Of a DNA stretch of 64,000 bases, positions 10,160 to 19,355 are shown piece after piece. How positions within the stretch are numbered: position 1 is the first letter of the stretch; each line of letters starts with the position of its first letter. Origin of the DNA: Pseudomonas sp. WJP1. GTDB taxonomy: Bacteria > Pseudomonadota > Gammaproteobacteria > Pseudomonadales > Pseudomonadaceae. The position numbers were made by a program, and so were the translations under genes. The notes below the pieces were generated by a model. It searched no databases, had not been told where the DNA came from, and saw nothing but the letters and a program-made list of their open reading frames with translations. Where the stretch lies: NCBI RefSeq assembly GCF_028471945.1, contig NZ_CP110128.1:1724501-1788500 (forward strand), given 5' to 3'.

Positions 10160-11383
10160 ATGCCCCCATCCGCCAAGATGTCTCCTGCTCCAGATGCCCT
10201 GGGGCAATCGTCGTCGGTAGAGCAGGCGAGCCGGCTTGGCCTTGAGCAGGCGTTTGCCCTGTTCAACCAGATGTCGAGCCAATTGACCACTTCCTACAGC
10301 ATGCTTGAAGCCCGGGTGACCGAGCTCAAGGGGGAGTTGGCGGTGGTCAGCGCCCAGCGCATGCAGGAACTGGCGGAGAAAGAACGCCTGGCCAATCGCC
10401 TGCAGCATCTGCTCGATCTTTTGCCCGGTGGCATCATCGTCATCGACGCCCAGGGTATCGTGCGCGAAGCCAACCCGGCGGCGTGTGAACTCCTTGGCTT
10501 GCCTCTCGAAGGCGAACTGTGGCGACAGGTCATTGCCCGTTGCTTTGCGCCCCGTGAAGACGACGGTCATGAAGTCTCCCTCAAGGATGGTCGGCGCCTG
10601 TCGATTGCCACGCGTTCGCTGGATGCCGAGCCCGGGCAACTGGTGCTGCTCAACGACCTGACCGAGACTCGTCACCTGCAAGATCAACTGGCGCGCCACG
10701 AACGCCTGTCTTCCCTGGGGCGCATGGTGGCGTCGCTGGCGCATCAGATTCGCACGCCGTTATCCGCAGCCTTGCTCTACGCCAGTCACTTGACCGAGCA
10801 GGCGCTGCCGGTGGACACCCAGCAACGATTCGCCGGGCGGCTCAAGGAACGCTTGCATGAGTTGGAGCATCAGGTGCGCGACATGCTGGTGTTTGCCCGC
10901 GGCGAGCTGCCATTGACCGACCGCGTGACGCCCGCGCAGCTGATGCAATCACTGCAAGCGGCGGCCCTGACGCACGTGCAGGACCTGCCGATTCGCTGGC
11001 AATGTGACGCCCATGCCGGCGAACTGCTGTGCAATCGCGACACCCTGATCGGTGCGGTCCTCAACCTGATCGAGAACGCCATTCAGGCCAGCGCCTCTGA
11101 TGTGCGTTTGAAGGTGCATCTGTACACCCGGGGCAACAACTTGCGGTTGTGCGTCAGCGACAGCGGCAGCGGAATCGACGAAGTGGTGCTGGCGCGTCTG
11201 GGAGAGCCGTTCTTTACCACCAAGGCCACCGGCACCGGTCTGGGCCTGACCGTGGTCAAGGCGGTCGCGCGGGCGCATCAGGGCGAGTTGCGGTTGCGCT
11301 CGCGGATTGGTCGCGGCACCTGTGCGCAGGTGCTCCTGCCGCTTTTTGACAGTGAAAAACCCGGCACCCAGGGAGTGGAGTGA
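10160..11383 (+). CDS. fleS: FleS, flagellar sensor histidine kinase
   Basis: A cytoplasmic two-component kinase of 407 residues from ATG 10160 (preceded by GAGAGAG); the longer frame from 10100 would start inside the sigma54 promoter. A coiled coil (about 45-85) precedes a PAS domain (about 85-170). The HisKA H-box SLAHQIRTP has His195, followed by the N box NLIENAIQA and glycine-rich ATP lids (DSGSGIDE, GTGLGLTVVK). There are no membrane segments. It phosphorylates FleR, which activates class III genes for the basal body and hook. The fleS stop and fleR start are almost contiguous. Confidence 0.95.
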   Translation: MPPSAKMSPAPDALGQSSSVEQASRLGLEQAFALFNQMSSQLTTSYSMLEARVTELKGELAVVSAQRMQELAEKERLANRLQHLLDLLPGGIIVIDAQGIVREANPAACELLGLPLEGELWRQVIARCFAPREDDGHEVSLKDGRRLSIATRSLDAEPGQLVLLNDLTETRHLQDQLARHERLSSLGRMVASLAHQIRTPLSAALLYASHLTEQALPVDTQQRFAGRLKERLHELEHQVRDMLVFARGELPLTDRVTPAQLMQSLQAAALTHVQDLPIRWQCDAHAGELLCNRDTLIGAVLNLIENAIQASASDVRLKVHLYTRGNNLRLCVSDSGSGIDEVVLARLGEPFFTTKATGTGLGLTVVKAVARAHQGELRLRSRIGRGTCAQVLLPLFDSEKPGTQGVE

Positions 11384-11388
11384 GGCTC

Positions 11389-12762
11389 ATGGCTATCAAA
11401 GTTTTACTGGTCGAGGATGACCGCGCGTTGCGCGAGGCGCTGGCAGACACGCTGTTGCTCGCCGGCCACGATTACAAGGCCGTGGCGTCGGCGCAGGAAG
11501 CCCTGGAAGCTGCGGCGGACGAAGCGTTCAATCTGGTGGTCAGCGACGTCAACATGCCAGGCATGGATGGTCATCAATTGCTCGCGTTGCTGCGGGCGCG
11601 ACAGCCGCAACTGCCGGTGTTGCTGATGACGGCGCACGGTGCCGTCGAGCGTGCGGTGGATGCGATGCGTCAGGGCGCTGCGGATTACCTGGTCAAGCCG
11701 TTCGAGCCCAAGGCGTTGCTCGATCTGGTCGCACGGCATGCGCTGGGCCGTGTCGGCATCACTGATCATGAAGGGCCTGTAGCGTTCGAGCCGGCCAGTG
11801 CGCAGTTGCTGGAATTGGCCGCGCGGGTGGCGCGCAGTGATTCCACGGTGCTGATTTCCGGAGAATCCGGCACCGGCAAGGAAGTGCTGGCGCGTTACAT
11901 TCACCAGCACTCTCATCGGGCCAGTCAGCCGTTCATTGCGATCAACTGCGCGGCGATTCCGGACAACATGCTGGAGGCCACGCTCTTCGGTCACGAAAAG
12001 GGCTCGTTCACCGGCGCTATCGCGGCGCAGGCCGGCAAGTTCGAACAGGCCGATGGCGGGACGATCCTGCTCGATGAAATCTCCGAAATGCCCCTGGGCC
12101 TGCAGGCCAAATTGCTGCGGGTGCTGCAAGAGCGCGAGGTTGAGCGAGTCGGTGCGCGCAAGCCGATAGCCCTGGATATCCGCGTGGTCGCGACCACCAA
12201 CCGGGACTTGGCGGGGGAGGTGGCGGCGGGGCGTTTCCGTGAAGACCTGTACTATCGCCTGTCGGTATTCCCCCTGGCCTGGCGACCCTTGCGCGAGCGT
12301 ACCGCCGATATCCTGCCGTTGGCCGAGCGACTGTTGGCCAGGCACGTCAATAAAATGAAGCATGCCGCGGCGAGACTGTCGCCCGCGGCCCAGGCGTGCC
12401 TGATCGCCTATCCGTGGCCGGGCAATGTGCGTGAGCTGGACAACGCACTGCAGCGCGCGCTGATCCTGCATCAGGGCGGCACCATCGAGCCGCAGGACTT
12501 CTGCCTGAGCGGGCCGATCGCCTGCGCGCCGTTGCCGCCGGTAGCGACACCAGTGGTGGTCGAGGCTGAGTCTGGCGGAGCGCTGGGCGACGATCTGCGG
12601 CGCCGCGAGTTCCAGATGATCATCGACACCTTGCGCACCGAGCGCGGTCGCCGCAAAGAGGCCGCCGAGCGCCTGGGCATCAGCCCACGCACCTTGCGCT
12701 ACAAGCTGGCGCAGATGCGCGATGCCGGGATGGATGTGGAAGCGTATTTGTTTGCCACCTGA
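11389..12762 (+). CDS. fleR: FleR, sigma54-dependent response regulator
   Basis: An NtrC-class regulator of 457 residues. The receiver domain has Asp53 in [12 protein letters not shown] and Lys in YLVKPF near 102. The AAA+ domain carries GESGTGKE, the GSFTGA variant of the sigma54-contact loop, and [10 protein letters not shown] Fis-type HTH ends the protein ([20 protein letters not shown]). The ATG at 11389 is preferred to the GTG at 11380 because GGAGTGAGG is then correctly spaced. It is the partner of FleS and drives class III flagellar operons. Confidence 0.95.
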   Translation: MAIKVLLVEDDRALREALADTLLLAGHDYKAVASAQEALEAAADEAFNLVVSDVNMPGMDGHQLLALLRARQPQLPVLLMTAHGAVERAVDAMRQGAADYLVKPFEPKALLDLVARHALGRVGITDHEGPVAFEPASAQLLELAARVARSDSTVLISGESGTGKEVLARYIHQHSHRASQPFIAINCAAIPDNMLEATLFGHEKGSFTGAIAAQAGKFEQADGGTILLDEISEMPLGLQAKLLRVLQEREVERVGARKPIALDIRVVATTNRDLAGEVAAGRFREDLYYRLSVFPLAWRPLRERTADILPLAERLLARHVNKMKHAAARLSPAAQACLIAYPWPGNVRELDNALQRALILHQGGTIEPQDFCLSGPIACAPLPPVATPVVVEAESGGALGDDLRRREFQMIIDTLRTERGRRKEAAERLGISPRTLRYKLAQMRDAGMDVEAYLFAT

Positions 12763-12783
12763 CACGCTGGGGGGCTTGCTCAC

Positions 12784-12875
12784 CTGTAGGAGCCAGGCTT
12801 GCCGGCGAACCAGCCGCCGCGGTGTATCTGTAATACCGCGTCTTCGTTCTTCGCCGGCAAGCCTGGCTCCTACAG
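12784..12875. repeat. REP doublet (inverted repeat) between fleR and the fliE promoter
   Basis: CTGTAGGAGCCAGGCTTGCC... at 12784-12809 is inverted perfectly at 12850-12875 (26-bp arms), a REPIN-type doublet of the common Pseudomonas GTAGGAGC family. Lying just past the fleR stop, it may end or stabilise the fleSR transcript. Confidence 0.9.
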
Positions 12876-12923
12876 GGGGGGCGCAATGCGCTGCAACGCC
12901 TTTTGTTTGAGGCAGGCGCGGAG

Positions 12924-12940
12924 CTGGCACCCTTGTTGCT
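12924..12940 (+). promoter_or_regulatory. Sigma54 promoter of the fliE operon
   Basis: CTGGCACCCTTGTTGCT: GG at 12926-12927, GC at 12938-12939, exact N10 spacing and a near-consensus -24/-12 element, 60 nt before fliE. Confidence 0.92.
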
Positions 12941-13001
12941 AACACCTCGTTACCCGCTGAGTGAGCGTCAAAAAATTGCGGGCCGCCAGAGAGAGTAGAG
13001 C

Positions 13002-13331
13002 ATGAGCCAAGGTATTGAATTCAATCGATTGATGCTGGATATGCGCGCCATGCAAATGGACGCCATGTCTGCGCCGAAATCGACTGCCGCCGCCCCGGAA
13101 GTGAATGGCAGCAGCTTTGCCGACATGCTCGGTCAGGCCGTCAACAAGGTCAACGACACCCAGCAGGCTTCATCGGCGTTGGCCAATGCCTTCGAGATCG
13201 GCAAGAGCGGTGTCGACCTCACCGATGTGATGATTTCCTCGCAGAAGGCCAGCGTGTCTTTCCAGGCATTGACCCAGGTGCGCAACAAGCTGGTTCAGGC
13301 GTACCAGGACATCATGCAGATGCCGGTTTAA
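13002..13331 (+). CDS. fliE: Flagellar hook-basal body protein FliE
   Basis: A 109-residue protein joining the MS ring to the proximal rod. The C-terminal half ([48 protein letters not shown]) is the conserved FliE helix. GAGAG precedes the ATG. First gene of the fliEFGHIJ operon, 15 nt ahead of fliF. Confidence 0.96.
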   Translation: MSQGIEFNRLMLDMRAMQMDAMSAPKSTAAAPEVNGSSFADMLGQAVNKVNDTQQASSALANAFEIGKSGVDLTDVMISSQKASVSFQALTQVRNKLVQAYQDIMQMPV

Positions 13332-13346
13332 GGACGAGATTGAGTC

Positions 13347-15134
13347 ATGGCAGATGCAATCGCTGACAATGTTCCGGCCAAGGCCAACTCCGTAGACGGT
13401 AAGCCGCCGCTGTTCGGGTTGTCCTTCCTGGAAAACCTCTCCGAGATGACCATGCTTCGCCAGGTGGGCCTGCTGGTCGGCTTGGCCGCGAGCGTGGCGA
13501 TTGGCTTTGCCGTGGTGTTGTGGTCCCAGCAACCGGACTACCGTCCGTTGTACGGCAGCCTTGCCGGCATGGACGCCAAGCAGGTGATGGATACCCTGGC
13601 GGCCGCCGATATCGCCTATAGCGTCGAACCCAATTCCGGCGCCTTGCTGGTCAAGGCCGAAGACCTGTCCCGTGCGCGCCTCAAGCTCGCGGGCGCTGGT
13701 GTCACTCCCAGCGATGGCAACATCGGTTTTGAGATCCTCGACAAGGAACAGGGCCTGGGTACCAGTCAGTTCATGGAAGCGACCCGTTATCGTCGCGGCC
13801 TTGAAGGCGAGCTGGCGCGCACCATTTCCAGCCTGAACAATGTCAAGGGTGCCCGTGTGCACCTGGCGATCCCGAAAAGTTCGGTGTTCGTGCGTGATGA
13901 GCGCAAGCCGAGTGCCTCGGTGTTGGTCGAACTGTATTCCGGGCGTTCGCTGGAGCCGGGCCAGGTCGTGGCCATCGTCAATCTGGTGGCGACCAGTGTT
14001 CCAGAACTGAGCAAATCGCAGATCACCGTCGTCGACCAGAAAGGCAACCTGCTGTCCGATCAGGCGGAAAACTCCGAACTGACCATGGCCGGCAAGCAGT
14101 TCGATTACAGCCGCCGCATGGAGAGCATGCTCACCCAGCGCGTGCACAACATTCTGCAACCGGTGCTGGGCAACGACCGCTACAAGGCCGAAGTCTCGGC
14201 CGACGTCGACTTCAGCGCCGTCGAGTCCACCTCCGAGCAATTCAACCCGGACCAGCCGGCGTTGCGTAGCGAGCAGTCGGTCAACGAACAACGTACCGCC
14301 AGCAACGGCCCCCAGGGTGTGCCAGGTGCCCTGAGCAACCAGCCACCGTCGCCAGCCTCGGCGCCGCAAACCACCGGTGGCGCCACGGCGTCGGCCGGCA
14401 TGGTGCAGCCCGGCCAGCCATTGCTCGATGCCAACGGCCAGCAAGTCATGGACCCGGCCACCGGCCAGCCAATGCTCGCACCGTACCCGGCGGACAAACG
14501 CCAGCAATCGACCAAGAACTTCGAGCTCGACCGCTCCATCAGCCACACCAAGCAACAGCAGGGCCGATTGAATCGCCTGTCGGTATCGGTAGTGGTCGAT
14601 GACCAGGTCAAGATCAACCCGGCCAACGGTGAAACCACCCGTGCGCCGTGGACTGCCGATGAATTGGCGCGCTTCACCCGCCTGGTCCAGGATGCGGTCG
14701 GCTTCGACGCCAGCCGTGGCGACAGCGTCAGCGTGATCAACATGCCGTTCTCCGCCGAGCGCGGTGAAGTGATTGCCGATATTCCGTTCTACTCCCAGCC
14801 GTGGTTCTGGGACATCGTCAAGCAGGTGCTGGGCATCCTGTTCATTCTGGTGCTGGTGTTCGGGGTGTTGCGCCCCGTGCTCAACAACATCACCGGTGGC
14901 GGCAAAGGCAAGCAACTGGCGGGCATCGGCAGCGACGTCGAACTCGGTGGCATGGGTGGCCTGGACGGCGAGCTGGCCAACGACCGTATCAGCCTCGGTG
15001 GCCCAACCAGCATCCTGCTGCCGAGCCCGAGCGAAGGCTATGACGCACAGTTGAACGCAATCAAGAGTCTGGTGGCAGAAGACCCGGGTCGTGTCGCCCA
15101 GGTCGTGAAAGAGTGGATTAACGCAGATGAGTGA
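13347..15134 (+). CDS. fliF: Flagellar MS-ring protein FliF
   Basis: A 595-residue inner-membrane ring protein. Two membrane helices flank a large periplasmic domain: one near residues 35-57 and one near 480-500 (VLGILFILVLVFGVLRP). The YscJ/FliF ring-building motifs (residues 60-230) precede a Pro/Gln-rich low-complexity linker (about 310-380) that is normal for the family. The C-terminal tail that binds FliG is present, and the gene overlaps fliG by 8 nt. Confidence 0.97.
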   Translation: MADAIADNVPAKANSVDGKPPLFGLSFLENLSEMTMLRQVGLLVGLAASVAIGFAVVLWSQQPDYRPLYGSLAGMDAKQVMDTLAAADIAYSVEPNSGALLVKAEDLSRARLKLAGAGVTPSDGNIGFEILDKEQGLGTSQFMEATRYRRGLEGELARTISSLNNVKGARVHLAIPKSSVFVRDERKPSASVLVELYSGRSLEPGQVVAIVNLVATSVPELSKSQITVVDQKGNLLSDQAENSELTMAGKQFDYSRRMESMLTQRVHNILQPVLGNDRYKAEVSADVDFSAVESTSEQFNPDQPALRSEQSVNEQRTASNGPQGVPGALSNQPPSPASAPQTTGGATASAGMVQPGQPLLDANGQQVMDPATGQPMLAPYPADKRQQSTKNFELDRSISHTKQQQGRLNRLSVSVVVDDQVKINPANGETTRAPWTADELARFTRLVQDAVGFDASRGDSVSVINMPFSAERGEVIADIPFYSQPWFWDIVKQVLGILFILVLVFGVLRPVLNNITGGGKGKQLAGIGSDVELGGMGGLDGELANDRISLGGPTSILLPSPSEGYDAQLNAIKSLVAEDPGRVAQVVKEWINADE

Positions 15135-16146
15135 TAACCGAGCCGTTGCCGCCAAACTGAGCAAGGTCGACAAAGCCGCGATCCTGCTGCTGTCGCTGGG
15201 CTCAACCGATGCTGCCCAGGTGTTGCGCCACATGGGGCCCAAAGAGGTCCAGCGTGTCGGCGTAGCCATGGCGCAGATGGGTAACGTGCACCGCGAGCAG
15301 GTCGAGCAGGTGATGAGCGAGTTCGTCGACATCGTCGGCGACCAGACCAGCCTGGGCGTCGGTTCCGATGACTACGTGCGCAAGATGCTCACCCAGGCCC
15401 TGGGCGAAGACAAGGCCAACGGCCTGATCGACCGCATCCTGCTGGGCGGCAATACCAGCGGCCTGGACAGCCTGAAGTGGATGGAGCCGCGCGCGGTCGC
15501 CGACGTGATTCGCTACGAGCACCCGCAGATCCAGGCGATCGTGGTGGCCTACCTCGATCCGGATCAGGCCGGTGAAGTGCTGGGCAACTTCGACCACAAG
15601 GTGCGCCTGGACATCATCCTGCGCGTCTCCTCGCTCAACACCGTGCAGCCGGCGGCCCTAAAGGAACTCAACCAGATTCTCGAGAAGCAGTTCTCCGGCA
15701 ACTCCAATGCGTCGCGCACCAACCTGGGCGGCATCAAGCGCGCGGCAGACATCATGAACTTCCTCGACAGCTCGATCGAAGGCCAGCTCATGGATTCGAT
15801 CCGCGAAGTCGACGAAGACCTGTCCGGTCAGATCGAAGACCTCATGTTCGTCTTCAACAACCTGGCCGATGTCGACGATCGCGGTATCCAGGCGTTGCTG
15901 CGTGAAGTGTCTTCCGACGTGCTGGTGCTGGCCCTCAAGGGCTCGGACGAAAACGTCAAGGAGAAGATCTTCAAGAACATGTCCAAGCGTGCGGCCGAGC
16001 TGTTGCGCGACGATCTCGAAGCCAAGGGCCCGGTGCGCGTCAGCGATGTGGAAACCGCGCAGAAAGAAATCCTCACCATTGCTCGTCGCATGGCCGAAGC
16101 GGGCGAAATCGTGCTCGGCGGCAAGGGCGGCGAGGAAATGATCTGA
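15127..16146 (+). CDS. fliG: Flagellar motor switch protein FliG
   Basis: A 339-residue rotor protein that couples torque from the stators and contacts FliF and FliM. The EHPQ motif for FliM binding (RYEHPQIQAIVVAYL) and the C-terminal torque helix with charged residues (LALKGSDENVKEKIFKNMSKRAAELL) are present. Translationally coupled to fliF. Confidence 0.97.
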   Translation: MSDNRAVAAKLSKVDKAAILLLSLGSTDAAQVLRHMGPKEVQRVGVAMAQMGNVHREQVEQVMSEFVDIVGDQTSLGVGSDDYVRKMLTQALGEDKANGLIDRILLGGNTSGLDSLKWMEPRAVADVIRYEHPQIQAIVVAYLDPDQAGEVLGNFDHKVRLDIILRVSSLNTVQPAALKELNQILEKQFSGNSNASRTNLGGIKRAADIMNFLDSSIEGQLMDSIREVDEDLSGQIEDLMFVFNNLADVDDRGIQALLREVSSDVLVLALKGSDENVKEKIFKNMSKRAAELLRDDLEAKGPVRVSDVETAQKEILTIARRMAEAGEIVLGGKGGEEMI

Positions 16147-16150
16147 CGCC

Positions 16151-16933
16151 ATGGCCAAGAACGATGAGCTGCCCTCTGACCTGATCCGGGCCAGGGATGT
16201 CGCTGGTTTCGATACCTGGGCGCTGCCCAGTTTCGATCCGCCGGCCCCCGAGCCTGAGCCCGAGCCCGAACCCGAGCCGCCGGAAATGGAGGAAGTGCCG
16301 CTGGAGGAAGTCCAGCCACTGACCCTCGAAGAACTCGAGAGCATTCGCCAGGAAGCCTACAACGAAGGTTTCGCGGTGGGCGAGAAGGAAGGGTTCCATA
16401 GCACCACGCTCAGGGTTCGTCAGGAGGCCGAGGTGGCGTTGGCGGCCAAGATCGCCGCTCTTGAACAGTTGATGGCGCAACTGTTCGAGCCCATCGCCGA
16501 ACAAGATACCCAGATTGAAAAGGCTCTGGTCGAACTCGTGCGGCATATGACCAAACAGGTGATTCAGCGCGAACTGGCCATGGACTCGACGCAGATCGAA
16601 CACGTCATGCGCGAAGCCCTCAAGCTGTTGCCGTTGGGCGTCGACAACGTGCGGCTATACATCAATCCGCAGGATTTCGTCCAGGTCAAAGCCCTGCGCG
16701 AGCGGCATGAGGAAACCTGGCGCATCGTCGAGGACGAGGCGCTGTTGCCCGGTGGTTGCCGGGTCGAAACCGAGCACAGCCGCATCGATGCCACGGTCGA
16801 AACCCGTGTCGCGCAGGTGATGGACAAGCTGTTCGACCAGCTTCACGAGCAGGCCTTGCACCCGGCCGCACCGGACCTGAGCCTTGAGTTGCCCGTCGTG
16901 AGCAAACCTGTGGCGGCGCCCGATGCGCCTTGA
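16151..16933 (+). CDS. fliH: Flagellar export stator protein FliH
   Basis: A 260-residue peripheral stalk/regulator of the FliI ATPase. A highly acidic Pro-Glu repeat tract (residues about 34-56) precedes the central coiled-coil and the C-terminal FliH/HrpE domain ([21 protein letters not shown] onward). The final codons overlap fliI by 11 nt. The PEPE run is unusually regular but in frame. Confidence 0.93.
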   Translation: MAKNDELPSDLIRARDVAGFDTWALPSFDPPAPEPEPEPEPEPPEMEEVPLEEVQPLTLEELESIRQEAYNEGFAVGEKEGFHSTTLRVRQEAEVALAAKIAALEQLMAQLFEPIAEQDTQIEKALVELVRHMTKQVIQRELAMDSTQIEHVMREALKLLPLGVDNVRLYINPQDFVQVKALRERHEETWRIVEDEALLPGGCRVETEHSRIDATVETRVAQVMDKLFDQLHEQALHPAAPDLSLELPVVSKPVAAPDAP

Positions 16934-18281
16934 ACGCACCAGTTTCGCCAAGCGCCTGGGCAGTTACGCCGAGGCCACGCAATTAGCGGGTGCACCGATC
17001 CTCGAAGGCCGCCTGTTGCGCATGGTCGGCCTGACCCTCGAAGCCGAGGGATTGCGCGCGGCCATGGGCAGCCGCTGCATGGTTATCAACGATGACAGCT
17101 ACCACCCGGTGCAGGTCGAAGCCGAAGTCATGGGCTTTTCCGGCAGCAAGGTGTTCCTGATGCCGGTTGGCAGCGTGGCCGGCATCGCCCCCGGTGCCCG
17201 GGTGGTTCCCCTGTCTGACAGCGGTCGCTTGCCGATGGGCATGAGCATGCTCGGGCGCGTACTCGACGGTGCCGGCCGCGCCCTGGACGGCAAGGGCGGG
17301 ATGAAGGCCGAAGACTGGGTGCCCATGGACGGCCCGACCATCAACCCGCTCAAGCGCGAGCCGATCAGCGAGCCGCTGGATGTGGGCATTCGTTGCATCA
17401 ACGGTATGTTGACGGTCGGGCGCGGTCAGCGGCTCGGGTTGTTCGCCGGTACCGGCGTCGGTAAATCCGTACTCCTGGGCATGATGACGCGCTTCACCGA
17501 GGCAGACATCATCGTCGTCGGCCTGATCGGCGAGCGGGGTCGTGAGGTCAAGGAGTTCATCGAGCACATCCTCGGTGAAGAAGGGCTCAAGCGCTCGGTG
17601 GTGGTGGCATCGCCCGCCGACGATGCGCCGCTGATGCGCCTGCGCGCCGCCATGTACTGCACGCGCATCGCCGAGTATTTCCGCGACAAGGGCAAGAACG
17701 TGCTGTTGTTGATGGATTCGCTCACGCGTTTCGCCCAGGCCCAGCGGGAAATTGCCCTGGCCATCGGCGAGCCACCGGCGACCAAGGGTTATCCGCCCTC
17801 GGTGTTCGCCAAGTTGCCGAAACTGGTGGAGCGCGCGGGCAATGCCGAGAAGGGCGGTGGTTCGATCACCGCGTTCTATACCGTGCTGTCCGAAGGCGAC
17901 GACCTGCAGGACCCGATCGCCGACTCGGCGCGGGGCGTGCTCGACGGGCACATCGTGTTGTCGCGGCGCCTGGCCGAGGAAGGCCATTACCCGGCCATCG
18001 ATATCGAGGCTTCCATCAGCCGGGTCATGCCGGCGGTGGTGTCGCCGGAACACATGACCCGGGCGCAGTACTTCAAGCAGTTGTGGTCGCGCTATCAGCA
18101 AAGTCGCGACTTGATCAGCGTCGGCGCCTACGTCGCCGGCGGTGACCGCGAGACCGACCTGGCAATTTCCCTGCAGCCGCAACTGGTCAAATACCTGCGC
18201 CAGGGCCTCAACGACAGTATTAGCCTGGGCGAAAGCGAAGCGTATCTCGCCTCGATCTTCGCGCCCGCGGCGGGCGGTTAA
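16923..18281 (+). CDS. fliI: Flagellum-specific ATPase FliI
   Basis: A 452-residue homologue of the F1 beta subunit that energises export of rod, hook and filament proteins. Walker A is at 174-182 (GTGVGKSVL); the Walker B region [15 protein letters not shown] and the conserved [12 protein letters not shown] follow. Overlaps fliH. Confidence 0.97.
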   Translation: MRLERTSFAKRLGSYAEATQLAGAPILEGRLLRMVGLTLEAEGLRAAMGSRCMVINDDSYHPVQVEAEVMGFSGSKVFLMPVGSVAGIAPGARVVPLSDSGRLPMGMSMLGRVLDGAGRALDGKGGMKAEDWVPMDGPTINPLKREPISEPLDVGIRCINGMLTVGRGQRLGLFAGTGVGKSVLLGMMTRFTEADIIVVGLIGERGREVKEFIEHILGEEGLKRSVVVASPADDAPLMRLRAAMYCTRIAEYFRDKGKNVLLLMDSLTRFAQAQREIALAIGEPPATKGYPPSVFAKLPKLVERAGNAEKGGGSITAFYTVLSEGDDLQDPIADSARGVLDGHIVLSRRLAEEGHYPAIDIEASISRVMPAVVSPEHMTRAQYFKQLWSRYQQSRDLISVGAYVAGGDRETDLAISLQPQLVKYLRQGLNDSISLGESEAYLASIFAPAAGG

Positions 18282-18287
18282 CCGGCC

Positions 18288-18737
18288 ATGGCCCAGACTC
18301 GGGCAGGGCGCCTGGCCCCCGTGGTGGAAATGGCCGAGAAGGCCGAGAAAACCGCTGCCCAGCGCTTGGGGCACTTCCAGGGGCAGGTGCGTCTGGCCGA
18401 AAGCAAACTGGCCGACCTCGAAGCCTTTCGGCTCGACTATCAGGAGCAGTGGATCGTACGCGGCAGCAGCGGCGTGTCCGGTCAATGGCTGCTGGGTTAC
18501 CAGGGCTTTCTCGCGCAGTTGGGCACGGCCATCGATCAGCAGCGGCAAAGCCTGGCCTGGCACCAGAACAACCTGAACAAGGCGCGGGACACCTGGCAAC
18601 AGGCGTTCGCCCGGGTCGAAGGCTTGCGTAAGCTGGTGCAACGCTACCAGGACGAAGCACGGGCGCTGGAGGACAAGCGCGAGCAAAAGCTGCTGGATGA
18701 ATTGTCCCAGCGGTTGCCGCGCCATGATGCGTATTGA
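18288..18737 (+). CDS. fliJ: Flagellar export protein FliJ
   Basis: A 149-residue helical coiled-coil protein that rotates within the FliI hexamer and hands over chaperone-cargo complexes. Heptad-rich helices cover most of its length. It is the last gene of the fliE operon and is followed by REP repeats. Confidence 0.92.
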   Translation: MAQTRAGRLAPVVEMAEKAEKTAAQRLGHFQGQVRLAESKLADLEAFRLDYQEQWIVRGSSGVSGQWLLGYQGFLAQLGTAIDQQRQSLAWHQNNLNKARDTWQQAFARVEGLRKLVQRYQDEARALEDKREQKLLDELSQRLPRHDAY

Positions 18738-18745
18738 ACCAGATG

Positions 18746-18955
18746 GACCGCGTTATCGTTCGCCGCTCTGTAGGAGCCAGGCTTGCCGGCGAACAAGACG
18801 CCGCGGTGTGTCTGTCGTACCGCGTTATCGTTCTTCGCTTTGTAGGAGCCAGGCTTGCCGGCGAACAAGACGCCGCGGTGTATCTGCCGCACCGCGTCAT
18901 CGTTCTTCGCGGGCAAGTCGGATCGCCGCCCGCTCGCTCCTACAAACCGATTGCG
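18746..18955. repeat. Tandem 72-bp REP units with terminal inverted copy
   Basis: GTAGGAGCCAGGCTTGCCGG begins at 18770 and again at 18842, a direct repeat with a period of about 72 nt. The module ACCGCGTTATCGTTC recurs three times (near 18747, 18819 and 18891). An inverted, diverged arm ending CGCTCGCTCCTACAAA closes the cluster. It fills most of the 313-nt fliJ-hsbA gap; nothing else is visible there. Confidence 0.85.
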
Positions 18956-19050
18956 ATCCGACAGGCACCGGAATTTCCTGCCTTGCCCCAACCTCTACCA
19001 AATGCTAAACCTTGTACAAGCAGGTTTACCAAAGACAAGGAAGCCATGAC

Positions 19051-19350
19051 ATGTCAGTCGTTACGGAAGTCTCCCCGGATGGGCAAAAGCTGACTATATC
19101 GGTCAAGGGACGATTCGATTTCGCCAAGCATCAGGAATTTCGTCAATCCTACGAAGACAAGGCGCTCGCCGAAGTCGTCGTCGACCTGAAAGAGGCCACC
19201 TACCTCGACAGCTCCGCCCTGGGCATGCTGCTGCTGTTGCGTGATCACGCCGGTGGTGACGATTCCGATATCCGCGTGGTCAACAGCAGTTGCGACGTGA
19301 GGAAAATCCTCGCCATTTCCAACTTCGACAAGCTGTTCGACATCAGTTGA
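19051..19350 (+). CDS. hsbA: STAS-domain anti-anti-sigma factor HsbA
   Basis: A 99-residue STAS protein. The conserved ATYLDSSALGMLLLL motif carries the phosphorylatable Ser (Ser54/55). In P. aeruginosa HsbA is phosphorylated/dephosphorylated by HsbR and binds either FlgM or a diguanylate cyclase, linking HptB signalling to motility or biofilm. AAGGA precedes the ATG at 19051. The downstream hsbR and hptB genes are in the known order. Confidence 0.88.
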   Translation: MSVVTEVSPDGQKLTISVKGRFDFAKHQEFRQSYEDKALAEVVVDLKEATYLDSSALGMLLLLRDHAGGDDSDIRVVNSSCDVRKILAISNFDKLFDIS

Positions 19351-19355
19351 TCAGC

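Noticed and set aside
11404..12945. 513-codon minus-strand frame opposite fleR
   Set aside because: Antisense shadow of fleR running into the REP doublet; no recognisable protein.
13170..15332. Long open frame on the minus strand (720 codons) opposite fliF
   Set aside because: It is a shadow of GC-rich codon bias in fliF-fliG; there is no RBS or domain, and the + strand genes are certain.
18746..18955. Direct repeats resembling a CRISPR array
   Set aside because: Only two to three units, the repeat is a known REP-type palindrome and the spacers are themselves repeated.
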